DNA of 64,000 nucleotides from Phoronis australis (lineage: Eukaryota > Phoronida > Phoronidae). This document shows positions 47,100 to 58,141 of the stretch, piece after piece. The position numbers were made by a program, and so were the translations under genes. A model generated the notes under the pieces. That model was not told the DNA's origin and did no database searches. It worked only from the letters and a program-made list of their open reading frames with translations. How positions within the stretch are numbered: position 1 is the stretch's first letter; every line of letters begins with the position of its first letter. The stretch spans positions 376,550 through 440,549 of the forward strand of contig NMRA01000037.1 of NCBI GenBank assembly GCA_002633005.1, in the 5' to 3' direction.

Positions 47100-50000
47100 G
47101 TGAGTATCCCGTTATATTCCTGAGGAGTGCTAGTGATTTGACCAGTTAAACAATAAAAATTAAGCCACTGTTTCCCAATGCGCGCACTAGCCCAAAATAT
47201 AGGGGGTTCGAATTTTTCGGTATGCGGACCTTTTAGTAAAAAAAAGAAAACGGGGACAAAATACGGGGTACTTGGTTCAGACCTATGAATTGTGCATTCG
47301 CGCCGAATTCCTGTGTACTTTTGTCTCGTTTTCTCGGAGTTTTTGTTTCTCTGAGGCGGACTTTTTTGCCCACTTCGCCAAATGAGGGGGCTCATTCGAG
47401 CTCCCCCCCCTAGGTGCGCGCATAAATTTGACCAGTCAGTCCTTTTTCCACCTCAGTGAATAGCAGTGGCGGATTTAAGGGGGCTGCAAGAGGGCCTCTT
47501 CATACACGATGTGTGGACTGGCAACTGCTGCTGTAGACGCTAGTGCTCTGTAGATTCACTGCATCCTACTGCCATGGACCAGTGGAGGACTTAAGAGGGG
47601 GGGGGGGGGNGGGGGGGCACGGGGCCCTTCCTCCCTAAAATTCTCCCAGATTCTATTTGGCAATTCGGGGTGCGAATGTCGCAAAATCATGGCTAATACT
47701 CTGCCCTGCTCCGGTCCCCAACTCAAAGTCCTGGATCCGCTGGAGGTGAGATGACCAGACAAGCGGAAGCAGTGAAATTGTGGACAGTAACTTGGTTCTA
47801 GTGGATAGCAGTAGCACCAATAGCAGATGAATGTGGCCTACATGGCAAAGAACATCTGCAACCCCTCTCATGAAGAGCCTGTGGCTATATGTAAGAGAGT
47901 TCTCGTGAGTTTCAAATCAGGTGTTTTGTGGAATGGGCCCGACCTGCGCAAGTCCGATGCAACTCGGCACCCGACCGCCTGCAATAATTTTACTGAACAA
48001 ATAAAAGTAACTGTGTAATAAAGGATTATATTGGCTCTAATGTTGAATAAGGACGGGTCTCAAGGCTGCGCTACGGCGATACTCCTTCGCAGATCCCGGG
48101 AGGGGTTATATTTTTGAAAATGTGTGCAGCTGGGAAATTAGGATACCCTCATTTGGGGAGAGGGTTCGACAAAGAGATCTACATGTAGAGCACTTCCTCG
48201 AAAAGGTCACCCTTTCGCAGGGTTTTGTTTCACCACCCCTTTTTAGATTGATTTCGTTGGCTGATGATTCTTGGACAGCTGTAACGGTACAACATGTTAC
48301 AGAACGTGAGTACACCTTTGGCAGCCAACGTTTTGACAATAAAGATAATATTAAAAACTTTTGTGCAAGTTTGCGTGGTTGGAAAAGTGTAGCTAAGCTT
48401 TGTAAAGTTTCAAACTCCCATCCGAATTTGTTCGCAAAAACAAAAAATACTCTTTCTTTGGGAATCTTATGAAAGTCACCCCTCTGAGCGGAACTTCTCG
48501 TGTATTTCGTACTCCTAGGCTCAGACTGTGATCCATATCTCGTGTTAACTTGGCTAACGATCGCCATGTTGTAGCAACGATCGATGTACTCCACGAGAAC
48601 AAATAGAGAGAATTTGTAACAATAACACAAAAAGTACGGTGTATATGAATATGTGGGCCTACGTCAGTTAATCAGGAATGTCTGAAAGCAAGCCCGAGCC
48701 AGAGGTACGTTTTTGATGCGTGCAACGTTTAAAAGTTCTCGGCGCTTTTACACTTGATTTAATAGAAACTGAACATGCAATGGAAATTTTTAGAGAGACA
48801 CACTATGGTGTGATATGTGTAACAGATTGTTTTGAACACAGTAAAACCGGTTGAGCACGTATGAATTTTATTTATTCATCTTATTAGGAAGCGCCCTGTA
48901 GTGATCTGGACGTGTTTACTGCAGCTTCTATGGAAAAAATGCAATCAACGACATCATTCTGCAACAAAGCGCATTTTATTTTAAGAAAGTTGTGCGCTCG
49001 GTTTGTATCACAGGCGCTTGGGTTTTTCGCAAATGACGTCACAATATATATATAAGAAAACATGTTTTCTTATATATATTATTGAGTGACGTCATTTGCG
49101 ATAAACCCAAGCGCCTGTGGTTTGTATAAGCAACATCGTCCTCTGTACTGATCACCACAGGTACAATAAGAATATGTCTGCTGTGAACGACTAGAAGCCC
49201 ATAAAAGCGAATGACCGACCAACCCCCAAGTTCCAGGATTTGTCTTCGACTTTTATTTCAGGCTTGTTCCTATTGTCCTGTTTCAATCATTCTTTTGATT
49301 TGTTTTAGCTGGGGAACCTGGAAGATTTTATGACGATGAGGAATGCAGTCAAAGAAGTAAGTTAAAACAGCCAGTCACTGGACATGAAAATGGCGCCATC
49401 TAGCTGAGAAGTCCACCCATTAAGACCACAGGATGAGTTTTGTCAGAAGAGAGCTATCTCAAACATGTCAAGTTCTATAACTTTCAGTCCCGCTTGTGTT
49501 CGTCTTATTTTACTGTTGATTTTTATTTTTTTAAATAGGGTGGGGGTTCAAAGAAACCTCATTAAACATGGCAAATACCCATAATGCATGAGTCAGCTGT
49601 CACTCCCTGCAGCGGTCACTACGGTGCACCACCAAAAGTAAAAACTAAATAAAAAACACGTTTAATTCAGTTAACTTTGAAAATATTTGGCGTTTTGTTG
49701 AATGAGCATTATTTGAACTGAACTAACTTACGTTAAATCCGTTTCATGACGTTTTTAACTGAAATGAAGAGGAAAGAGTATGATCGTTAACAGACAGATG
49801 GAATTAGGTCAAGACCTTGACCTGTTTTCGGAAAACCCTAATAGCTTGAGGTCATGAAAGCCCTCGTCTCATTGGTTGTTTGCGATTCAAAATGAAAACA
49901 TTTTAACGTGCCGTTGGGATCATTTTGTACTCAAAGTATCTCTTCACATTAACTGTATGACTAAAAGTCTTTTTGCTTTCGACGATCGGTGAATAAAGAG

Positions 50001-53000
50001 GTTGGAAAACATGGAAGATCGGCGTTTTTTAGTTCATTTCGTTTTTTTCTTTGAAGGCACACAGGAACGACCACCCAGGTGACGGTGAGGGAAAGGAATT
50101 CGATGAACACCTCAGCAACTTACTACAAGACATAGCGATCAAGGTAATGCCGAAATTCTTCTTGTTTTAGGTGAACGACCAGTTAAAATTGCCCGTTTCT
50201 CGATTTCCTAAAACCGATTTGAGGGTGGGGATGTATGTAGAAATATATTGATTTTAAAAATCTATTGATGCGTGTCTCTTGTGTTGAACACTANAGACGG
50301 AATAAAAACGAAAAAGCAAAAAAGTTCCTATAGTTTGCTGCGTCATGGGCGAAACCTTGGTAGTGACCGGGCGAAATGCGGTGTAACGACTGTAGGAGGA
50401 CTCTAATGTTCACGACACTGGAGGGACAATTTTGAAATTTGTGACGAGAGGTGACGAATGTGGTGGGAAATTGCCGGCTACCGCTATTATCAGAAATTGT
50501 CCACCAACTCTAGTAGACGAAAGTTGTCGGCTAAAGCTGCTAGGTGCAAAATGTCGCTAACATTGTTGTTGAAAAAGATGTCGCGTCATTCAGACTGAGC
50601 AACCAATTAACTACCTATCATTTCAAGATATGCGTAATTTGTTTTCAGTGGTCTATTTTGGAAGCTGATTGTCCCTTTGGGAAAAACATTTAAGAAATGT
50701 ATTTAAAGGGTGTGACCATCGAAAAATATCCTATCCAAACTGTCATAGTCGTCGGCATCCTATTGGGGCTAATGCGTGTTTAGAATACATTGATCCAGGA
50801 TTTGAAGATCAGCCTACATGCACTATTGGGACGTCCCTTTCTGCACCAGAGATTGATGATAAGACTTGATTGACCATTGAGTAGTATTCGAAATAATAAG
50901 AGTAGACTCCTTTCTCTCATTTTTAATTCACAGAAAGGCGACCGCTCTGTATCAAAATACACCACAGTCAAGTCTGTCACCGGTGGTGTACTCAACGTAG
51001 GACTTCTTGAGTTGACGGTCGTAGCAGTGAAGGAACTCGAACAAGCTGGAAAAGGCAAGTTTGGCAGCTCAGTATTATCAGGCTAAGCATCACGAGTCAA
51101 GCCTTAAAGAACTCCTTCCTAATTGTTTGTGCTCATTTGAACTTGCATACTTTTTTACTTAGCTGTAACAAATTGAATCGGGTTTTTAGAAATAAATATG
51201 TGGTTGCACGTTTCCGCTAAGCCCCGAGTACCAACACAAACCTTTCATTCGATACGCTTTCTGTGAACATAAAACATTCTGGTCAATACAGATTTCATTT
51301 TCGCCCATCTACCTCTCGTAAAATATTTGATCGCCACAAATTAAAATTGTCTGATCTATGAAAATTGTACTTTAATACAACAGTTGTATCAAACCCGGCG
51401 CCTGCCACCAATATGTATTCTTTGATTTATAATATTTACCGCCCTTAAATTGACATTAGTCTCAGGTGCGGATCCAGGATTTTGAGTTAGGGGTGACCAG
51501 GCAGAGTATTAGCCAGGATTTTGCCCGTCAGACATTCACACCCCCGAACTACCAAATGGAATCTGGGAGAATTTTAGGGGGGCATGGCTCCTTACCCCCT
51601 CTAAATCCGCCACTGAGTCTTTCAAATCATTCCCTATTTGAGATTCTAGTGAAAGTAAACAATTATGGTAACACTGATAAGGATAGCCATTTAATCGTCT
51701 AGGTTTTCAAAAACCAACTTTTCTTGCGTGGTGTTGTCATGCCGCCAACAGGTTGAAAATAAGAATTATCTCCCTACTTTCACGTGATTGACTGGCCAGA
51801 TTGTGCCTCACTAGTAGAAATGTCGGATCAGCGCAAGCGGTTTGAGGTAAAAAGTGTTGAAAGTTGAATATAAATAGGTAAATAAAACAACAAGAATGGA
51901 TCAACTGAAATTTTCGGATATAATAATATCTTTCGTCAACAGAAACAGAAATAAAGTAAAATCAAACACTATATGACAATTGACATTTAAGATGTGCCGT
52001 AATGAATATGATACATTGTTGCGGAAAAAATTCAATGATATAATTTAATAATAGAAAAACTCTAACACCCCAGTACCCCTCACAGACTCAAAAGAGAACA
52101 ATATTGGATAGACCAGCTCAATACACTAGAAAATCTACAAACTCGGTTTCGTAATCACAGATTTAACATAATACATAAAAACATTTCTGATACTATAGGT
52201 AATCATTTCAATTCCAAAGATCTTTCTGTACAAATAATAGAAAAACTCCAACACCCCAGTACCCTTCACAGACTCAAAAGAGAACAATATTGGATAGACA
52301 AGCTCAATATACTAGACCTCATGGATTAAACATAAAAACTTCTTAAATTATATCATTGAAATTTTTCCGCAACAGTATCATATTCATTACGCCACATCTT
52401 AAATGTCAATTGTCATATAGTGCTTGATTTTACTTTATTTCTGTTTCTGTAGAAGAAGGACATTATTATATCCGAAAATTTCATTTGATCCATTCTTGTT
52501 GTTTTATTTACCTATTTATATTCTACATTTCGTGAAACAATAGTATCCTTGGGAGGATCTGGATCGCCTTATTTAGTTTCAGATTTATTTTCTATGTTGA
52601 AAGTTGACAATCTTATAAATTTTGGATTGCATTACTATCATTACTGAACTAAGATTTCCAAAACGCGCGAGATATTTGTCACGTCATTAATACCATAGCT
52701 CATTGGTGGCACACACTAGCACAGTCTTGGTCGATGACGTACAAGTACTTTCACTTGAATGTAGTCGATCAGATACGTGGTTATCACCTAAACTCTCTTT
52801 GTCGAAGACTTCCAATATTGAAATTCTTTCATTTACGTCGTGCTCATATCCAAAATGTTTTCTCTCCATATCCGCCAACATGCGCGCACCCAGCAAAGAA
52901 TTCGGAGTGGTTCGAATCTTTGAGAATGCGCACATTTTACTTAAATTCAGGGGTACATTCAGAGCTATGAATTGTGCATTCGCCGAATTTTGGTAGTTCC

Positions 53001-53715
53001 TGCGTTTTTTTGATGGACTTTTGTCTCGTTTTCTACTTTTTCGGAGTTCTCTGAAAAGTACCTTTATGCCCAATTCGCCAAATGGGAGCACGCATCGTCA
53101 ACGACCACTTAACAGTTTTAATTGTTCCTTACTCAGATTAGAAGTGACCGCTTAGGACGATATAACGCTTCGTTGTTACTTGAAACTTGGCTCATGAAAA
53201 GTTGGCGTGTGTCGTTTTATACTCCATCCACGCCCTCGACCAGGCAATAACAAATTGCCAGTGCTTCGAAGTCCGCGGAAATACCGTCTCATCTGAGTAA
53301 GGGACAATAGGCTAAGATCAGATTTTATAACGGTAACGGTAGAAATCACACATTTGACAGGAGCAGGTTCAAAGTAGCTCACAAAATTCCAATACGATTT
53401 TCTTTTTCAGAAGTGGAGCCATTCTATGACGCTTTACTTGCCATTTACATTACGATGATCGTCATTCAAGTTCTTGGTATGATGGGTCTGACATTTTTAG
53501 CTTTTACAGACTTCAAAACAGCAATGTTGGAGAAGACTTTAATGTACAACAAACTCAATAATTGCATAGCGTTGTTAGCTTCAGCGCTGTTGATCCTAGG
53601 GACAGTTGCAACGGGTTTGAAGACGGACAAGAACGCGGTGTCGATTGACAAATTTGTCGAAATGTTAAAAACGCAGAATGTTACAGTCGACTTTGGGAAG
53701 CTGCTTAACCAATAG
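47028..53715 (+). CDS. NINJ-like: Ninjurin-family membrane protein
   Basis: Ninjurins are small plasma-membrane proteins. NINJ1 polymerises through N-terminal amphipathic helices and ruptures the membrane during lytic cell death; the family was first described in adhesion. Exons are 47028-47099 (first exon A) or 48678-48704 (first exon B), then 49309-49356, 50057-50143, 50934-51054 and 53411-53715, giving about 210 or 195 residues. In the longer form, residues 77-108 are the family's helical pre-membrane segment, about 116-141 is the first membrane span (AIYITMIVIQVLGMMGLTFL) and about 161-179 the second (CIALLASALLILGTVATGL). The 30-residue C-tail is soluble and longer than in vertebrate NINJ1. 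The last intron starts with GC rather than GT. Family assignment is by domain pattern and hydropathy read by eye; whether this one causes rupture or adhesion is unknown. Confidence 0.87.
47178..47423 (-). mobile_element. MITE family A, copy 4 (in ninjurin intron 1)
   Basis: Reverse-oriented copy starting ATGCGCGCACTAGCC and ending TAGGTGCGCGCAT, 79 bases after exon A of the ninjurin-like gene. Confidence 0.75.
47464..47746. mobile_element. MITE family B, two fragments (in ninjurin intron 1)
   Basis: CAGTGGCGGATTTAAGGGGG at 47464 starts one fragment. A second, reverse-oriented copy runs from about 47580 through a long G run with an N (47610) to GTCCTGGATCCGCTGG at about 47743. Confidence 0.6.
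48100..48245 (+). repeat. Dispersed repeat E, copy 2 (in ninjurin intron 1)
   Basis: Homologous to 21395-21535 over about 140 bases (GGGAAATTAGGATACC, GGTCACCCTTTCGCAGGG). Open frames of 116 and 174 codons crossing it are explained by this repeat rather than by a gene. Confidence 0.5.
48678..48704 (+). CDS. NINJ-like: Ninjurin-like alternative first exon B
   Basis: ATG at 48678, nine codons (MSESKPEPE), donor GAG|GTACGT in phase 0, so it can replace exon A without changing the frame. It would shorten the N-tail by 15 residues. Very short exons are easy to find by chance; support is the good donor, the phase and the position. Confidence 0.5.
49009..49118. mobile_element. 110-bp hairpin MITE with 9-bp target duplication
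   Basis: Nearly perfect palindrome: arms start CACAGGCGCTTGGG and end CCCAAGCGCCTGTG, with an AT-rich palindromic centre (about 49043-49080). Flanked by GGTTTGTAT on both sides (49000-49008 and 49119-49127). A 9-bp duplication suits Mutator-like elements. Each arm carries a TGACGTCA site. It lies between ninjurin exon B and exon 2. Confidence 0.75.
49309..49356 (+). CDS. NINJ-like: Ninjurin-like exon 2
   Basis: Acceptor TTGTTTTAG, donor GAA|GTAAGT, 16 codons (LGNLEDFMTMRNAVKE), phase 0 in and out. It forms part of the cytosolic N-terminal region. Confidence 0.75.
49806..49823. promoter_or_regulatory. AGGTCA inverted repeat with 6-base spacer, second site
   Basis: AGGTCA (49806-49811), spacer AGACCT, TGACCT (49818-49823), in ninjurin intron 2. 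The spacing equals that of the pair at 46840-46857. A further single AGGTCA lies about 30 bases downstream. Nuclear-receptor binding is possible but unproven. Confidence 0.35.
50057..50143 (+). CDS. NINJ-like: Ninjurin-like exon 3
   Basis: Acceptor TTCTTTGAAG, donor AAG|GTAATG, 29 codons, phase 0 in and out. The product is hydrophilic (AHRNDHPGDGEGKEFDEHLS then NLLQDIAIK). Confidence 0.78.
50934..51054 (+). CDS. NINJ-like: Ninjurin-like exon 4 (pre-membrane helix), GC donor
   Basis: Acceptor TTTTAATTCACAG, 40 codons plus one base. It encodes SKYTTVKSVTGGVLNVGLLE then LTVVAVKELEQAGK, which matches the ninjurin pattern of a YA.KKS-like start and long amphipathic helices before the first span. 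The donor is AAAAG|GCAAGT: only this cut leaves one base to complete the Glu codon with the AA that opens exon 5. Confidence 0.85.
51464..51615 (+). mobile_element. MITE family B, copy 3 (in ninjurin intron 4)
   Basis: Begins CAGGTGCGGATCCAGGATTT and ends AAATCCGCCACTG. AGTCT occurs directly outside both ends, a possible short target duplication. Confidence 0.72.
51868..52594 (+). mobile_element. Penelope-like element remnant with long inverted arms
   Basis: Inverted arms of about 180 bp (about 51868-52046 and 52344-52523) enclose a sequence whose plus frame reads TRFRNHRFNIIHKNISDTIG, then VQIIEKLQ and REQYWIDKLNIL. This resembles the C-terminal GIY-YIG endonuclease region of Penelope-like elements. 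The block coding IIEKL..REQYWID occurs twice (about 52047-52130 and 52235-52316), the first with a stop. A 70-base tail follows the right arm, and the whole is flanked by the 13-bp direct repeat TGTTGAAAGTTGA (51855-51867 and 52595-52607). It lies in ninjurin intron 4. Confidence 0.65.
52879..53097 (-). mobile_element. MITE family A, copy 5 (in ninjurin intron 4)
   Basis: Starts CATGCGCGCACCCAGC and keeps the internal AATTGTGCATTCGCCGAATT and TTCGCCAAATGGG blocks in reverse orientation. The right end is decayed (GCACGCAT). Confidence 0.68.
53411..53715 (+). CDS. NINJ-like: Ninjurin-like terminal exon (both membrane spans)
   Basis: Acceptor TTCTTTTTCAG, stop TAG at 53713-53715. It encodes both hydrophobic spans separated by FTDFKTAMLEKTLMYNKLNN, and the soluble C-tail ending FGKLLNQ. 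Charged residues flank the spans as in other ninjurins. Confidence 0.88.
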
Positions 53716-54149
53716 CCAAAAGTTTACTGCAGGAAGGTAACCGGTCTTCATGCAGATTTGTAGTGCCTATATATTATCCAGCCGTGTCAGGAGGAGGTGA
53801 CAGAATGCACGCTTCAACAGGAACAAATATATTTTGTGAATGGCATATTGAAAGACTGTAGCAGAAATTCCTCGCTCTACATACCGATTAGGTATAGTCT
53901 GCTGTTACTGTGTGTGTGTGTAAAAACTTTATTGTCCGTGTGTGGCAACGGAGTGCTAGGGTTTTATCAGAAATGTTATGAAGCCCATTTTTTGCATATA
54001 CCCAAGACCACGCTTACAGCCTTGTACGGACGTCTCCGAAGAATGTAGAAGAATGTCGAATGATGTAAGAAAGTGTAAATGTTCCACATTTATAATTGTC
54101 ATTTTATGTGTCGAGTGTCGCACGTTCCTTTTCAGCCAGGAACAGCCTC

Positions 54150-54292
54150 CCGTTCAGTAACGCTAGGACCTCGCTTAAAAGCAAGACTTCGCGAGATTAC
54201 GTGAGATATTGCGGTGCATTGTAAATAAGAACAGGTGACTTTGACCAGGTTTTAGCTACATGTAGGTCCCTAGCGTCTACTGAACGCACGCC
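54150..54292 (-). mobile_element. MITE family C, reverse copy downstream of ninjurin
   Basis: CGTTCAGTAACGCTAGGACC to GTCTACTGAACGCACG, the inverse orientation of the copy at 43944. It lies about 435 bases after the ninjurin stop codon, possibly inside its 3' UTR. Confidence 0.75.
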
Positions 54293-57200
54293 CGGTTTTA
54301 CCTCAACCCTCTCAGCATGCACGAAGGTGTCGGTAAACAAGCACCCAAATGAAACCTACGTTTTTTTTCTACGAATTTGTTTCTTTGCATGTAGGATAAA
54401 AAGTCTGGAATCTCAGTTTCTTTGTAATTGTGCATTTGTATCTGCGTAGAAACTTCAAAGTGTATGTTTGTTTGTGCTACACTGCGTAATTCACCTAAAA
54501 TTTTGTATAAAAGTCTATGCTTACGTTCATACGTACACTTTTCGTTATAGAACTTGTTTGCTGTTTTTGCTCATTCAAAGGTTATTCGTTGCAAAATAGA
54601 TTGTCATTGATTACTTGACTTACATTATTAATTTATTAAAATGCCAGTTAATCAACGCACACGTACACAAGTTGTGACACATATTACAACGCTGACGCGT
54701 TCGAAACATAGAAAAAAGATCTTTTCTTTTAGTCTGCTTTTCATTCGGTTAATCAAAATGGAATATCGTGAAAATGCGTAGGCACATGCGAAATAATGCA
54801 TTTTACAAAGTTCATTTTTTTGAATATAGGGTATGCGCATTTAAGATTTGCTTGCAACAGGTGATATACGCATGGCGCTTTTGTGTGATGTCTTTTTCGA
54901 TCCAAAGTGTTTTTGATAATTTGAATACAAGATTGAATTGAAAACGCGTCAACACCTGTCGTTTTGTGCCGCCACGCTTCATATGAATGCTGTTTTAAAG
55001 ACGTGGGCCTTGCAATTGGTTTTCCTGAACTTGAGCTCAGAGTGGTTCGCATAAGCCCAGATTTAATTCGGCAGTCAGTTATTTGGGACAAAACAGTACG
55101 TTTCGCCAAATACCTATAAAATTCGGCAAAAGCATATGAAATTTTGAAAGAAAAGAATTTGTACCACTCTGTCATTAACCAGGTCTGGTGACCATGATTT
55201 TTATTAAAATTTAGTAAAAAGGAAAGGTACAATCACTGCAAAACAAGAGGATCAATAACATGAGCAAATTTCTTGATATAAATGTTCCAAGATAAAATCT
55301 CAAATCGCTGTTACAGTTTTCTAAATTATCGTTTCGTTTTCGTTTTATGCACTTAATGTTTAGTTCATAAAGATCATAGAAGCGCCATTCACGATAGCAC
55401 CTCAGGCAAGAGTTTAACATTTTCAAAACTAATCCTACCCGCGTTTGGAAAAACAATGCATAGGGTCATGAAAATGATGTTAACATCCATCGTGTGAATC
55501 CAAGGGTGGAACCGCCATTACAGCGCGTGCACTAAAAAAATCAGGTATTCCTATTACTAGGGCTTGGAATGACCTACGGCAAAAAGAGGAAAATTTTCCA
55601 GGTGATGAATAGCTTCACGAATAAATAGGTTGTGTGATATATTTTTTGTGTTGGAAAAATGTAACTGAAATAAACGTTTTTGCGTGAATTTAGTCAAAGT
55701 ATTGATATAAAAAGCAGGAAAAAAGAGGAAACTGGAAACCAAGTAAGAGGCAATCCTCTTAAAGAGAAAATTCCGAGACCAGTTTACGCACTATTACATA
55801 ATTTGAACTCAAATCAGCTCATCAAAAGCTATAGCGAGATCACTCAAAGTGAGGACTGAGAAGATATATATTGTGTATCACTGTGGACTAGTCTGATAAG
55901 TTAAGTTTTACTTAAAACGACGCCAAACCCGGTTTTGGCCTATTAACAGAATAATGTTTAAACGACTTTCCCATACAATTCTGAGTAACAAAACAATGCT
56001 TTGCAACCCCCGACAACCCCCAAAAGTTTGGAGGAAACTGAGTTGTTAACTTCTTTCGAAGTCTGCAAAACGGGCAGACGTGACTTACGCCTTTAGTTAG
56101 CGAATTACATGACAACTGTGGCGAAAGACCACCCACAAAGAACCATATCTAGTCTTTGATTTAGGTAGTATGAGTATTTTTAGTTGAAATCTACTTTTAT
56201 CTTTCACAATTGACGCCAATGATGCATTAGCAGGTGGCAGAACCAGAACTGATCGAAATCGCCAAAACAGGGTTTAGTATCCCCATGGTCTTAACTGCAA
56301 CTGAATTTTCACACATGACTTAGTTGGTTTGGAAATTTACAGCCACAAATACTGTAGCTGCAACTAGGACTAGGAGGTGCCAGAGTATCAGATAGATAGG
56401 CTTAGTCCTATGCCGAAATGTGGAGGAGTGCCAAATATCAGTAGTCCTGTGTCCCCAGTGCAGTGAGAAAGAGACAAAAATAGTTGAGATAAGTAGTTAA
56501 AAGTTGACACACCTACTGAATAACAGGCCCCTATATTGGCATTCAAAAGCAGGTAGGACGCTGAGGGCTGGGGTCTCTCCATCTCACCCTCTCTCTCTCA
56601 CACACACTCTCCTGGCTACACTAGTATATCAAAAAGGTAGATTCAAAAACATCTTCTTTGGCAATGTATAGTTTAATTTTGGCATCATAAATTACCATTA
56701 AACAAATGATATAAGCTATTGTTATAGTTAAACAGATTACAAGCCCAATTCAAGTCCAAATCACATTGCCCCAGACGACTGTCAGGGATCAGCATTTACA
56801 CAGCCGTGGATCACCAAATCTCGGGAAACAACTAATTTATGTTGGACAACAATTTCGGCAGAACCACTTCATAACTACTTTTGACTGCAGCTCAGTTTGT
56901 AAACAATATAATTCTAATTATAACAGACACTCTACCTCGCCCGATGATTAACTGACAAAAAACAACGAATTTGACAAGCATAATGTCATTTGACAAAAGA
57001 AGTACTTAAAAAATAATTAGGGTTTTTCAAACCCCCATGGGCTTCCTTCCATGTTATTGAAACCATGGCAACCAGAAGGGTTTTTGAAACGCCTCAACAA
57101 TATAGCACTGACAAGTCCTAGACCAGGGAAAGTGAAATACAAATAACTTTAAAAAGAATAAATGGAATTTTGAACATAAGCCTGAAGCATCGCATGCATT

Positions 57201-58135
57201 TTGGGAGTGATATGTTGTCCACAGCGCTAAAGCAATATGCAGAAAACGGCAATTCAATTCTGATGTCGACCACTTACTGTTGTGAAATTGGAGTCGTATT
57301 CTTCCTCATTCAAATTAGCGGTGATTTTAGGGCTTTGAAAGAGCTGAGAGTTCATTATTGCAGGAGACCAGGCTCTACAAATTGGCTCATCATAGCATGT
57401 TGCCATTTTATGCACAAAGCATTGTCTCTGGGAATAAGGAACTCTCAGTTTTTTGGAAACGAGAAGAGAACCAGATCAATTTTTATAGCCATAAGTGGTC
57501 CAAATCAAAATTTTGCTTCTTGGATGGAATCTGAGTTTATAGCCATCCTATAGGGTGTTCGTACAGGTCTAATGTTTGTTACCAGAATTTAAAGTGGCCA
57601 TATCATAGTAACTCAGTCGATATGTAGATTTTCCTCATGTTGCCAAGTGCCTTCTTAACAAAGTAAACCAGTCTCGACGCCATTATCCAAAAGAGAAAGG
57701 TTAAGCAGGCAAGCTTTATCTTAAATTCATGAAACCAAACAAGCAAAAATCATTGTAATGAAATCTCACCAACTGTAGACACAACATGGCAGATATTAAA
57801 GTGAAATCTTATTTTTTTATTTTCCATAGACAATATATAGTACCATATTAATACTTTTTCATGTTCCAAGTTCTGTGCAATGGCGACCACCACGAAATAT
57901 TTTCAAAAATTGTGGACAATCATGATGACCACAAACATTTTTATGTCTGGTCAGAACACCACCTGTTGGCCACATCACGTGACCTAATGAATATATGTCT
58001 TTGTTCCAAATTGGAAAGATTTCATATTGCATGCAATTTTGACTTACTTGTCATACAGAGAGTAAAACTGATCCTAAACAAAAAATTGAAACTGGCAAGC
58101 GTGTATGGAGTTTACATTCCCAAACAAAAAATAAA
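54293..58135. other. Between ninjurin and GBE1 (convergent genes), 3.8 kb
   Basis: AT-rich DNA between two genes whose 3' ends face each other, so it holds both 3' UTR ends. The 127-codon frame at 57170-57553 and the 159-codon minus frame at 54753-55232 show no domain. No repeat family identified. Confidence 0.45.
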
Positions 58136-58141
58136 TTTATT
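58136..58141 (-). terminator. Possible GBE1 polyadenylation signal
   Basis: AATAAA on the minus strand about 240 bases after the GBE1 stop codon is the nearest canonical signal. It sits in an AT palindrome, so it may be chance. Confidence 0.3.

Noticed and set aside
48106-48630. 174-codon minus-strand frame in ninjurin intron 1
   Set aside because: Half of it is dispersed repeat E, also found at 21.4 kb. No family resemblance.
51820-51846. Third ninjurin first exon (MSDQRKRFE before GTAAAA)
   Set aside because: It ends in phase 0 whereas the only downstream exon needs phase 1, so it cannot be joined in frame.
54753-55232. 159-codon minus-strand frame
   Set aside because: Low-complexity AT-rich sequence between two convergent genes; no motif and no splice context.
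57170-57553. 127-codon plus-strand frame
   Set aside because: No recognisable domain and no splice signals at sensible places. It might be a repeat fragment, but nothing supports a gene.
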